Source: Planctomycetota bacterium (GTDB lineage Bacteria; Planctomycetota; UBA8742; UBA2392). Taken from it: a stretch of DNA of 64,000 nucleotides. Location: positions 3,534,001 to 3,598,000 of the forward strand of contig JADJRK010000001.1 in the NCBI GenBank assembly GCA_016712285.1, written 5' to 3'. The position numbers were made by a program, and so were the translations under genes. The notes under the pieces were generated by a model, which was not told the origin of the DNA, made no database searches, and saw only the letters and a program-made list of their open reading frames with translations. Shown here one piece after another: positions 48,235-55,705 of the stretch. Numbering within the stretch: position 1 is the first letter of the stretch; each line of letters opens with the position of its first letter.

Positions 48235-49115
48235 GCGACAACATCAGCGACGACGCACACGCTTTCGACCGCACGCCTGAGGGCGAGGCGATGGTTGCGC
48301 TGCTGCGCCGCCACGCGCCCCCGCCGCCCGACGTTGAGCACGGCCGCATGGCTGTGCTTGCGCGGATTCCGGCTGGTCGCTCGTACACGCTGGCCTGGGC
48401 CGGCCCCGCAATCGGTGCCGCAGCCGCCGTGCTGATCACAGTTCTGCTGCTGACACAGGAGGCGCCGCAGCCTTCCCACATCGCCACGCCGGCGCCGATT
48501 GCCGATGCCACACCAGCTGCCGAGGTAGTGCGGGGCGGCACCGCATCGCAACTGGTGGCGGTGGTACGAGGCCCCAGCGGCGACGGTTGGCGCATTGACG
48601 CCGGCCTGAAAGACGGCCTGCGCGTTGGTGACACGCTGGCTGCCAATGGCAGAGAATACACCGTGAGCGCGGTTGGTATTTTCGAGGCGCGCGTGAAGGG
48701 CGCCTCCGCGCCCGCCCGCGGCGACAGGCTTACGCGGGCCATCGACTCCGAAGCGCTGCAACGGGCCGACGCCATGGCGGCAATCGGCGGCGACCCGGGC
48801 GGCTTCTATGACTTTGGCGCGGTGTTCGAAGCGCTGCCCGTCAGCGACGCCCGCAACCTGGGGTTCGCCGATGGCAATGCCTTGCGAGTCGCCGAAGTGA
48901 TCCGGACCGTGCTGCGTGACTTCAGTGCTTCGCCGGAGACAACGCTTGCCGCGGCATTGGGGCTGCAGGCCGGCGACGTGATCGTGTCGGTCAACGGCTA
49001 CGAAGCCAGCGACCTCAATCGCCTGGCCAACGCCCTGCAATGGACGCGCACGTCAAGCATGTTGCAGGTGACAGTGCTGCGCGACGGCCGCACGGTGGAG
49101 TTATCCGTGAGGTAG
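48231..49115 (+). CDS. Single-TM PDZ protein, putative anti-sigma partner of the ECF factor
   Basis: The 294-residue protein has a short N-terminal cytoplasmic part (about 50 residues, no zinc motif HXXXCXXC), a transmembrane helix (LAWAGPAIGAAAAVLITVLLL), a small extracytoplasmic beta region (ASQLVAVVRGPSGDGWRIDA) and a C-terminal PDZ domain (about 185-294: ALGLQAGDVIVSVNGYEASD, LNRLANALQWTRTSSMLQ). The ATGA overlap with the sigma gene supports a role in sigma control, with the PDZ domain sensing an envelope peptide as in DegS/RseP-like systems. The lack of a known anti-sigma fold makes this an inference. Confidence 0.78.
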   Translation: MSDNISDDAHAFDRTPEGEAMVALLRRHAPPPPDVEHGRMAVLARIPAGRSYTLAWAGPAIGAAAAVLITVLLLTQEAPQPSHIATPAPIADATPAAEVVRGGTASQLVAVVRGPSGDGWRIDAGLKDGLRVGDTLAANGREYTVSAVGIFEARVKGASAPARGDRLTRAIDSEALQRADAMAAIGGDPGGFYDFGAVFEALPVSDARNLGFADGNALRVAEVIRTVLRDFSASPETTLAAALGLQAGDVIVSVNGYEASDLNRLANALQWTRTSSMLQVTVLRDGRTVELSVR

Positions 49116-49163
49116 ACGCCACGAACGGCATTGAGCGCGAAGCGCAAGCGAGCGGTCGCCACA

Positions 49164-49241
49164 GGCGACAACGCTACAGCTTTTCCAGCCGCGCGAATTC
49201 CAGCGCCAACTCCATGACTTTGCCCACGCCGTGGCGCACGG
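49164..49241 (-). pseudogene. Partial duplicate of the 3' end of the adjacent UvrD/PcrA gene
   Basis: The two blocks 49164-49206 and 49206-49241 repeat, with few changes, the end of the helicase gene (50093-50136 and 50189-50233), missing the ~52 bp and then ~12 bp between them. The order and orientation are the same. It lies in the 255-bp space after the PDZ gene, which otherwise holds nothing coding. It probably results from recombination that brought in the lipoprotein gene between the two copies. Confidence 0.77.
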
Positions 49242-49370
49242 CGAATCCGCCTTCACCATTGCTTCAGCGCACTCGGACGTCGAGCCAACACTGTTTCGCG
49301 CCAGGGCATTCACAGTATCCACGGAACCGAGTCCAGGGCCGGCGCGTCTCAGTGGGGGAGGGTCCTGCCC

Positions 49371-50018
49371 ATGCGCGCATTTGTCCTTGCACTTGCCCTT
49401 TTCAGCCTGCTGGCTGCGGGTTGCCCCGATGACACCGGCAAGCAGCCTGTGGTGACCCACAACAATCCCGCCAATGTGCCCGCGCCGGATGACGCCATTC
49501 CCGAGAAGTCCCTGCGCGAATTGTACCTCGATGCCGTGAAGGGCCATGACCAGGCTAACTACCTGTACTCATACGAATTGCCCGGCTTTCCAGGAGTGAT
49601 GTCATTCAGCATCCCCAACAACACACCTGACTCCCGTCAACGCTGGTTTGTTGGTCGTCGCATGCTGGACGGGCCTGAACTAAGCAGGGCCGCGCTGGCA
49701 ACCCGCGGATGGGACAACGCCGACGCCGAGTCGCGGGTGGCACTGGCCCGCGAATGGATCGCCGCCGTGGCGGCGCCACTACTGGACGAGCAGCCGGAAC
49801 GATTCCCGGTCAATGAAGATGGTGCCGCGCTGTTCACCGCGCCCGCCGTCACGCGTCTGGCCGACGGTTCGCTGAAGATTACCGCATGGCAACGCCGCGT
49901 CGTGGGCTACGGCGTAGCCGGCGGCCGTGTCTACTTCGTGCAAGGCACCTGGAGTTTTGACGCGCGGGGCGGCATGACGGCGCAACTTGGCCCTCAACAC
50001 TACGCGCGGAACGGCTAG
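49371..50018 (+). CDS. Lipoprotein of unknown function
   Basis: The 215-residue protein has a lipoprotein signal peptide with lipobox LAAGC (RAFVLALALFSLLAAGC). The mature part is soluble: an extended linker, a helical segment (SLRELYLDAVKGHDQANYLY), FPGVMSFSIPNNTPDSRQRW, a long helix ESRVALAREWIAAVAAPLL and a C-terminal beta region (DGSLKITAWQRRVVGYGVAG, GTWSFDARGGMTAQLG). No family is recognised. ATG 49371 follows GGGGGAGGGTCCTGCCC, a good ribosome site. It is flanked on the left by a broken copy of the helicase end and on the right by the intact one, so it may have been inserted. Confidence 0.75.
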   Translation: MRAFVLALALFSLLAAGCPDDTGKQPVVTHNNPANVPAPDDAIPEKSLRELYLDAVKGHDQANYLYSYELPGFPGVMSFSIPNNTPDSRQRWFVGRRMLDGPELSRAALATRGWDNADAESRVALAREWIAAVAAPLLDEQPERFPVNEDGAALFTAPAVTRLADGSLKITAWQRRVVGYGVAGGRVYFVQGTWSFDARGGMTAQLGPQHYARNG

Positions 50019-50103
50019 CCCGGGTGTTGCATGAAGCCATCTGCTGCAACGCGCGCCTTGCGTTCACCTGGCGGTTTCTCGCGGATCGCCGCCGGCGACA
50101 ATG

Positions 50104-52368
50104 CTAGAGCTTCTCCAGCCGCGCGAATTCGAGCGCGAGGCTTTTTTCGCCCCAGCCCTGAAAAAACACTTTCACGCGGCCGTTACCGGCCAACTCCATG
50201 ACTTTGCCGACCCCGAACACGCCGTGGCGCACACGGTCGCCGGATTTCAGGTCGCCCGGGTCGGCAGGTTCCATCACCGGCGGCGCCTTGGGCACCTGCC
50301 CCAGGTGATCGGCCGGGCCATCTTCAACGGGCGGCACATCGCCGAAGTCAAACGGGTTGTCGTCGTCGTCCTGGCGCGTGACCGGCTTGGCGCCCTTGCC
50401 GGTGAACCAGGTGCTGAAGTCCTGCATGCCCTCGGCGGCAAAAGTGGTCTGGTCGTCAATCACCGTCAGGTCGCCCGGAATCTCGACCAGGAAGCGGCTT
50501 GGCGCGTTGCGCTGCGAGCGCCCGAAGGCCTCGCGGTGGCGCGCCAGACTCAGCGTGAGAAAGCGCCGCGCCCGGGTGATGCCCACGTAGCACAGGCGCC
50601 GCTCTTCTTCCAGGTCGCCGTCGCCCTGGATGCTGCGCGAGTGCGGTAGCACGCCGTCTTCAAGGCCCGTAAGAAACACAGCCGGGAACTCCAGGCCCTT
50701 GGCGCTGTGCAGCGTCATCAGCTTGACCGCGTCGCCCTGCAGGTCCAGCTTGTCGGTGTCGCTGACAAGCGCGATCTGTTCCAGCCACGTGGCCAGGTCC
50801 AGGCCGGGGTTTTCCTCTTCTTTGGTGCGCGCGTCGGACAGCAACTCTTTCACGTTTTCCAGGCGGTCGGCGCTGCGCGGGTCCACGTCGGTTTCGAGCA
50901 TTTTCAGGTAGCCGCTTTCCGCCAGCACCGTCGAGACGACGGCTTCAATCGGGTACAGCTCTCCGGCGCGAATGCCGTCGTACATGGCGCAGAAGGCCTC
51001 CAGGGCCTCTGCGGCTTTCTTGGGCACGCGCGCCACGCCAAAGGCCTTGGGGTCGCGGGCGACATCCAGCAAGGCAGCGTCCTTGGCCAGCGCCGCCTCG
51101 TGCAGCTTGCTGATCGTGCCGTCGCCGACACCGCGCGAGGGCCGCGTCAGCGCCCGCGCAAACGCGATCGGGTCGCGCGGGTTCATGATCAGCCGCAAGT
51201 ACGCCAGCACATCCTTGATTTCCTGGCGCTGGTAGAAGCTCACCGCGCCCACAATCTGGTACGGGATGGTGCGGTCGCGCAGCCCCTGCTCAAGGGCGCG
51301 CGACTGGGCGTTGGTGCGATAGAACACGGCCACCTCGCCAAAGCGCAGGCCCTGCTCGTCGCGCAGCTTCTCGATGGCTGCCGCGATCGACCGCGCCTCG
51401 TGGGTCTCGGTCTGGCACTTCATGACGTTGATCGGCGTGCCGCTGGCGTTCTCGGTAGACAGGCGCTTGTCCTTGCGGCTGACGTTGTGGCGCACCAGCG
51501 CGTCCGCAGCCGCCACGATGGTGCCCGTGCTTCGATAGTTCTGCCCCAGAAGCACGACCTTTGCGTTGGGGAAGTCGCGCTCAAAGTTCAGGATGTTCTT
51601 GATGTCGGCGCCGCGCCACGAATAGATGCTCTGGTCAGGGTCGCCGGTCACGCACAGGTTCTCGTGCCGCTCAGACAGCAGGCGCGCAAGGCGGTACTGG
51701 ATGGTGTTGGTGTCCTGGTACTCGTCGATCAGCAGGTGGCTGAACTTCTCGCGGTACTTGGCCAGCACGTCGGGGTGCTTCATGAACAGCTCGACGGGCT
51801 TGGTCAGCAGGTCATCGAAGTCCATGGCGTTGGCTTCGCGCAGGGCCTCTTCGTAGCGCGCGAAGACCTCGGCAATGGCCTTGCTTTGCGGGTCGTAGGC
51901 TCCGCCCTGGTAGGCGGCGGGCGTGATGGCGCGGTTCTTGGCGTCGCTGATCGTGTAGCCCGCCGTGCTGGCGCTTACGACGGCGCTGTCGATTTTCAAC
52001 TCTTTCATGATGCGCCGCACCAGCGCGTCGCGATCGTCGGTGTCGTAGATGCTGAAGCTGCGCTCATACCCAAGGTGGTCGGCTTCACGCCGCATCAGCC
52101 ACGCGCCGAAGCTGTGGAACGTGCTGATCTGCAATTCGTTCACGGCGTGAAACTGCTCTACGCGGTGGCGCATTTCCGCCGCGGCCTTGTTCGTGAAGGT
52201 CATGGCCAGCACGCGCCACGGCGCGATGCCCTGGTCCAGCATGTAGGCGATGCGCGTCGTGATCACGCGGGTCTTGCCCGAGCCCGGCCCGGCCACCACG
52301 AGCAGTGGCCCGTGGATGGTGGTGACGGCTTCGCGCTGCTGTGGGTTCAAGTCTGCAAGCAGGTCCAT
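50104..52368 (-). CDS. pcrA: UvrD/PcrA-type SF1A DNA helicase
   Basis: 3'-5' DNA helicase acting in excision repair and removal of recombination or transcription blocks. The 754-residue protein has the full set of SF1A motifs: Q-motif LNPQQREAV, Walker A AGPGSGKTRVITTRIAYML (Lys32), motif Ia TFTNKAAAEM, Walker B LLIDEYQDTNTIQY, motif III GDPDQSIYSWRGADI, motif IV LGQNYRS, motif V TLHSAKGLEF and motif VI EERRLCYVGITRARRFL. The C-terminal segment (GDRVRHGVFGVGKVMELAG) is the PcrA Tudor-like tail. ATG 52368 is chosen by homology; the open frame runs to 52500. A fragment of its 3' end is repeated at 49164. Confidence 0.96.
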   Translation of the reverse strand: MDLLADLNPQQREAVTTIHGPLLVVAGPGSGKTRVITTRIAYMLDQGIAPWRVLAMTFTNKAAAEMRHRVEQFHAVNELQISTFHSFGAWLMRREADHLGYERSFSIYDTDDRDALVRRIMKELKIDSAVVSASTAGYTISDAKNRAITPAAYQGGAYDPQSKAIAEVFARYEEALREANAMDFDDLLTKPVELFMKHPDVLAKYREKFSHLLIDEYQDTNTIQYRLARLLSERHENLCVTGDPDQSIYSWRGADIKNILNFERDFPNAKVVLLGQNYRSTGTIVAAADALVRHNVSRKDKRLSTENASGTPINVMKCQTETHEARSIAAAIEKLRDEQGLRFGEVAVFYRTNAQSRALEQGLRDRTIPYQIVGAVSFYQRQEIKDVLAYLRLIMNPRDPIAFARALTRPSRGVGDGTISKLHEAALAKDAALLDVARDPKAFGVARVPKKAAEALEAFCAMYDGIRAGELYPIEAVVSTVLAESGYLKMLETDVDPRSADRLENVKELLSDARTKEEENPGLDLATWLEQIALVSDTDKLDLQGDAVKLMTLHSAKGLEFPAVFLTGLEDGVLPHSRSIQGDGDLEEERRLCYVGITRARRFLTLSLARHREAFGRSQRNAPSRFLVEIPGDLTVIDDQTTFAAEGMQDFSTWFTGKGAKPVTRQDDDDNPFDFGDVPPVEDGPADHLGQVPKAPPVMEPADPGDLKSGDRVRHGVFGVGKVMELAGNGRVKVFFQGWGEKSLALEFARLEKL

Positions 52369-52464
52369 GGCGCGATGATAGCGGGCAACGGCGCGCTGCG
52401 TGAGGCGTGGGAAACCGGGGGAAGGCATGCCGGGGTAATACAGCAATGGGAACGCGGAACTGCT

Positions 52465-52531
52465 TTGCCGCCAAGGCGCCAAGTCCGCCAAGAAACGCAA
52501 ACACTTGGCTCTCTTGGCGCCTTGGCGGCAA
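52465..52531. repeat. Inverted-repeat element, CGCCAAGG type
   Basis: Left arm TTGCCGCCAAGGCGCCAAG... (52465-52492) and inverted right arm (52504-52531) match at 25 of 28 positions with an 11-nt spacer. Arms are built of GCCAAGG-type ~9-nt units. It lies in the 302-bp gap 52369-52670 between divergent helicase and toroid genes; the rest of the gap is presumably promoter DNA with nothing coding. Confidence 0.82.
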
Positions 52532-52670
52532 TATGCCTTCAGTCGTGCTCGTGCAGCTCAAGCCCGTCGAAGTGCAAACAGAGGCATTGCCTATGCCGGG
52601 AACACATGGGCATATCCGGCTGTTCATTCGTATACTGGGACGGCCCCGAAAGCGGCACGTGGAGAGAGGC

Positions 52671-53891
52671 ATGCGGCGTATTGCAACCCTGCTGGTCCTG
52701 CTTGGCGCAGCCTTGATCGCGTTTTCGTTTGATTCTTCGGCGCAAGACGGGCCGGAATTTATCAACCCGCGCGGCGGCATGGACAACGACGACGGTGACC
52801 CGTCGCCCACGCTCGAAGACCTCGAAGTCAAAGCCGCCGTCGAAAAGGGCCTGCGCCACCTCGCCAGCATCCAGAACCACGACGGCTCATGGTCCAACGA
52901 CGTCGGCAACAAGCTGGGCCACAACTACCAGCGCAACGTCGACGGCATCGGCAAACCGCACCTGGGCGTCACCGCCATCTGCTGCATGGCCTTCATGGCC
53001 GCCGGCTATACGCCTGACCGCGGCGAGTACAGCCGCAACGTCGCCGCCGGCCTGGCGTTCGTGCTGGATAAGGTAGACCGCGACACCGGCTGGATGAGCG
53101 CCTTTGGCACGCGCATGTACAGCCACGCGTTTGCGGCCATGTTCCTGGCCGAGGTGTACGGCCAGACCAAGGCCCCGGTAGTGCTGAGCAGCCTGCGCAA
53201 CGCGATCAAGTTCATCGTGGACAGCCAGAACGAGCAGGGTGCGTGGCGCTATGTGCCTCACCAGATTGACAGCGACATGTCGATCTGCGTGTGCCAGTTG
53301 CAGGCCCTTCGCGCCGCCAGCAACGTGGGGGTGATGGTGCCAAAAAGCGCGATTGAGGGCGCCAAAGACTACGTGCGCAACAGCTACGTGCGCTATGGCA
53401 GCGTGGGCAGCTTCAAGTACCAGCTTGACTGGGACGACCGCAGCACGTTCGCCCTGACCGCGGCGGGCGTGGTCGGGCTGCAGAGCCTGGGCGAGTACGA
53501 CAGCCACACCTACGACGCCAAGGTCGGAAACACCACGCGCCGCGTGACGCTCGACCTTACGCGCAGCATCAGCTACATGATGGGCGAACGCCCTGACCCG
53601 GCTGGCCGATTCAACTGGATTCGCCCGGGCTGGTCCGAGTGCAACTACGGTTTCTGGTACGGGCACTACTACGCCGCGCAGGCGATGTACCAGTTTCAGT
53701 ACGTCAGCCCGCGCACCTGGCGCGAGTGGAATGACCTGAACCGCAAGCACTTCCTGAAAATGCAGCACGACAACGGCGCCTGGACTGACGAAATCGGCGG
53801 CTGGGACCAGCGCAAGAACGCGTTTGCAACGGCGATGGCCTGCCTGATCCTGAGCATCCCGCGCGGCTATCTGCCTATTTTCCAGAACTAG
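52671..53891 (+). CDS. Exported alpha-alpha toroid (squalene-cyclase/prenyltransferase-repeat) protein
   Basis: The 406-residue protein has a signal peptide (RRIATLLVLLGAALIAFSFD) and, from about residue 50, a single toroid domain with prenyltransferase/squalene-cyclase-type repeats: KGLRHLASIQNHDGSWSNDV, FIVDSQNEQGAWRYVPHQI, HFLKMQHDNGAWTDEIGG and LGVTAICCMAFMAAGY. The DXDD acid catalytic motif of hopene cyclases is not found, and export makes a terpenoid-cyclase role unlikely; a polysaccharide- or protein-binding role is more plausible. ATG 52671 has GGAGAGAGG just upstream; the longer open frame to 52407 runs through the repeat. It is similar in kind to the anchored protein at 33091. Confidence 0.86.
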   Translation: MRRIATLLVLLGAALIAFSFDSSAQDGPEFINPRGGMDNDDGDPSPTLEDLEVKAAVEKGLRHLASIQNHDGSWSNDVGNKLGHNYQRNVDGIGKPHLGVTAICCMAFMAAGYTPDRGEYSRNVAAGLAFVLDKVDRDTGWMSAFGTRMYSHAFAAMFLAEVYGQTKAPVVLSSLRNAIKFIVDSQNEQGAWRYVPHQIDSDMSICVCQLQALRAASNVGVMVPKSAIEGAKDYVRNSYVRYGSVGSFKYQLDWDDRSTFALTAAGVVGLQSLGEYDSHTYDAKVGNTTRRVTLDLTRSISYMMGERPDPAGRFNWIRPGWSECNYGFWYGHYYAAQAMYQFQYVSPRTWREWNDLNRKHFLKMQHDNGAWTDEIGGWDQRKNAFATAMACLILSIPRGYLPIFQN

Positions 53892-53899
53892 AAATACGA

Positions 53900-53974
53900 T
53901 TCACCACAGAGTACACAGAGCGCACAGAGAACTGCCTTTGCAGCCTCTGTGAACTCAGTGTCCTCTGTGGTGAA
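53900..53974. repeat. Inverted-repeat element, CACAGAG type
   Basis: Left arm TTCACCACAGAGTACACAGAG... (53900-53935) and inverted right arm ending TCCTCTGTGGTGAA (53940-53974) share all but a few positions with a four-base spacer. It is made of CACAGAG units and lies between the toroid stop and the argC start, ending a few bases before the argC ribosome site. Confidence 0.83.
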
Positions 53975-53990
53975 AACCGGAGTATCGACG

Positions 53991-55031
53991 TTGGCTCAGC
54001 GGTTCAAGATCGGCATTGCGGGCGCCACCGGCTACATCGGCGCCGAGTTGATGCGCATTTGCAGCACACACCCGAACCTCGAAATCGCGTGGGTCACCAG
54101 CGAGTCGCGCGTCGGCGCCAAGGTCGTGGACGAGTTCCCGAACCTGCTGGGGTACGTGCGCGACGAGTTTCGCCAGTACGAGCACGAATTGCTCGGCGAA
54201 GTCGATGCCGCGTTCATGTGCCTGCCCCACGGTGGCGCCATGGACACCATCAAAGCCGCCGTCGACAAGTATCCGAACACCAAACTGATTGACCTGAGCG
54301 GCGATTTCCGCAGCCCCGCGCTGGACAAGTGGGAGCAGTACTACAAAACGCGCCACACCGCGCGCGAGTACCAGACAAAGTTCGTGTACGGCGCGACCGA
54401 GTTTCATCGCGAGCGTATTGCCAAGGCGCAGTACGTTTCCAACCCCGGTTGTTTCGCGACCAGCATCAACCTGCTGCTGGCGCCGTTTGCCAAGCACGGC
54501 GAGCTGGTGGGGGACGTCAGCATCTGCGGCATCACTGGCAGCAGCGGAGCCGGCAACAAGCCAAGCCAGACCACGCACCACCCTGAGCGCGGCCAGAACG
54601 TGCGGGCCTACAAGGTGCTTGAACACCAGCACATGGTCGAGTGCGTGCCGTTTCTTGAGTCGCTGCACAAGGACAACGACTTTGACCTGCTGTTCGTGCC
54701 GCAAAGCGGGCCGTTCGTGCGCGGGATTTTCACGACGACGTTCATCCCGCTGAACAACAACAAGAGCCTGGCCACCATCAACGAGATCGTGAAACAGGCC
54801 TATGCCGGCGAAACGTTCGTGCACGTTGTCGAGGGCACGCCGGAGTTGCGGCTGGTGCAGAACACGAACATGGCGCACCTGACGTACCGGGCGCAGGGCG
54901 ACATGCTGGTGGGCATGTGCGCGATCGACAACCTGGTAAAGGGCGGCAGCGGCCAGGCGGTGCAGAACCTGAACCTGATGCTGGGCCTTGACGAGTCAAC
55001 AGGCCTGATGCACCCCGCAGGATACGTCTAG
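53991..55031 (+). CDS. argC: N-acetyl-gamma-glutamyl-phosphate reductase
   Basis: Third step of arginine/ornithine synthesis: NADPH-dependent reduction of N-acetylglutamyl phosphate. With TTG 53991 as start the 346-residue protein has the standard length, an N-terminal NADP motif KIGIAGATGYIGAELMRI, the nucleophile VSNPGCFATSINLLLAP (Cys154) and HHPERGQNVRAYKVLEHQH. TTG 53991 has CGGAG eight bases upstream; in-frame GTG codons at 53949 and 53970 lie within the CACAGAG inverted repeat, which seems to have landed directly before the gene. No other arg biosynthesis genes are beside it. A hairpin follows the stop. Confidence 0.95.
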   Translation: MAQRFKIGIAGATGYIGAELMRICSTHPNLEIAWVTSESRVGAKVVDEFPNLLGYVRDEFRQYEHELLGEVDAAFMCLPHGGAMDTIKAAVDKYPNTKLIDLSGDFRSPALDKWEQYYKTRHTAREYQTKFVYGATEFHRERIAKAQYVSNPGCFATSINLLLAPFAKHGELVGDVSICGITGSSGAGNKPSQTTHHPERGQNVRAYKVLEHQHMVECVPFLESLHKDNDFDLLFVPQSGPFVRGIFTTTFIPLNNNKSLATINEIVKQAYAGETFVHVVEGTPELRLVQNTNMAHLTYRAQGDMLVGMCAIDNLVKGGSGQAVQNLNLMLGLDESTGLMHPAGYV

Positions 55032-55051
55032 CCCGGTCCGTAAGGGCCGGG
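55032..55051 (+). terminator. Candidate terminator after argC
   Basis: Eight-base-pair stem CCCGGTCC/GGGCCGGG (one G-T pair) with loop GTAA, one base after the argC stop, followed by TGTGTG. The T-tail is weak. Confidence 0.5.
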
Positions 55052-55080
55052 TGTGTGCGGGTATCCCGATTCGCGCCAGA

Positions 55081-55386
55081 TCAGACTCTGGCTTTCCAGA
55101 CTCCGGGGTGGCGCGACGTGTGAATCACCCCGACGATCACGACCAGGTCTCGCTCGATCAGGTAGCCAATGTGATAGGGAAATGTGCCCATCGAAATGCG
55201 GCGCAGGCCGACTTCATCAGCAGCGTGAATTGTCGGATCAAGAAGTATCTGCGCGAGGCTGCGGTCGAAATCGGCTTGGAATCGCAACTCCAGGTCGTGC
55301 AGCTTTCGCTGGTACCACGCGCAAATCTCGGCAAGGTCCTCCAGTGCCTCTGGAAGAATGAACGGAAGGGCCGCCACTACTTCCAT
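55081..55386 (-). CDS. ParE/RelE-superfamily toxin
   Basis: The 101-residue protein has the ParE/RelE fold pattern: helices ALEDLAEICAWYQRKLHDLELR and ADFDRSLAQILLDP, then strands GLRRISMGTFPYHIGYLIERD and LVVIVGVIHTSRHP. ParE members inhibit gyrase and RelE members cleave mRNA; which applies here cannot be told. ATG 55386 lies inside the upstream antitoxin gene (ten-base overlap), the usual coupled arrangement with antitoxin first. The cassette sits between argC (convergent) and a GND-repeat protein gene, with no transposon sequence recognised. Confidence 0.85.
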   Translation of the reverse strand: MEVVAALPFILPEALEDLAEICAWYQRKLHDLELRFQADFDRSLAQILLDPTIHAADEVGLRRISMGTFPYHIGYLIERDLVVIVGVIHTSRHPGVWKARV

Positions 55387-55598
55387 CCAAGCCGTTTGCG
55401 GGCTTCATCCCATGCAATCGCGCTGCCTGGATCCTTTTGGTGCTGCGCGATTCGGCGGCGCAATTCGTCGATGTCAGGGCCCGGGACGGCGCTTTCCGCG
55501 CCTTCATCCACCAGACTCTGGTAGATTTCGTCCATGAGCTTCACGCGCTCTTCAGGCGACAACTTCAGATAAACTTTGGGATCGACCGTGTGCGGCAT
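55377..55598 (-). CDS. Antitoxin of the addiction-module component family
   Basis: The 73-residue protein matches the putative addiction module component type: a central LSPEERVKLMDEIYQSLVDE helix, DIDELRRRIAQHQKDPGSAI and the C-terminal WDEARKRLGWK. It would bind and neutralise the toxin encoded directly downstream and repress the pair's promoter. ATG 55598 has GAGGA four to five bases upstream; an in-frame ATG at 55616 is possible. The C-terminus overlaps the toxin start by ten bases. Confidence 0.86.
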   Translation of the reverse strand: MPHTVDPKVYLKLSPEERVKLMDEIYQSLVDEGAESAVPGPDIDELRRRIAQHQKDPGSAIAWDEARKRLGWK

Positions 55599-55666
55599 GG
55601 GGTCCTCGGCGATCAATTAAAGCACCCGATTGCTCGATTGCCACTCCGCGTTGCCGACCAATGCAA

Positions 55667-55690
55667 AGCCCCGAGCTTACGCTCGGGGCT
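55667..55690 (-). terminator. Terminator after the GND-repeat protein gene
   Basis: Perfect ten-base-pair stem AGCCCCGAGC/GCTCGGGGCT with loop TTAC (reading either strand) lies 16 bases beyond the minus-strand stop; the minus strand continues with TTTGC. It separates this gene from the toxin-antitoxin pair. Confidence 0.7.
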
Positions 55691-55705
55691 CCCCGCTGCT
55701 CCCTG

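Noticed and set aside
50707..52716. A 669-codon plus-strand open frame opposite the helicase gene
   Set aside because: Composition is Val/Gln/His/Arg-rich as expected of an antisense reading of a high-GC gene; the helicase on the other strand has every motif.
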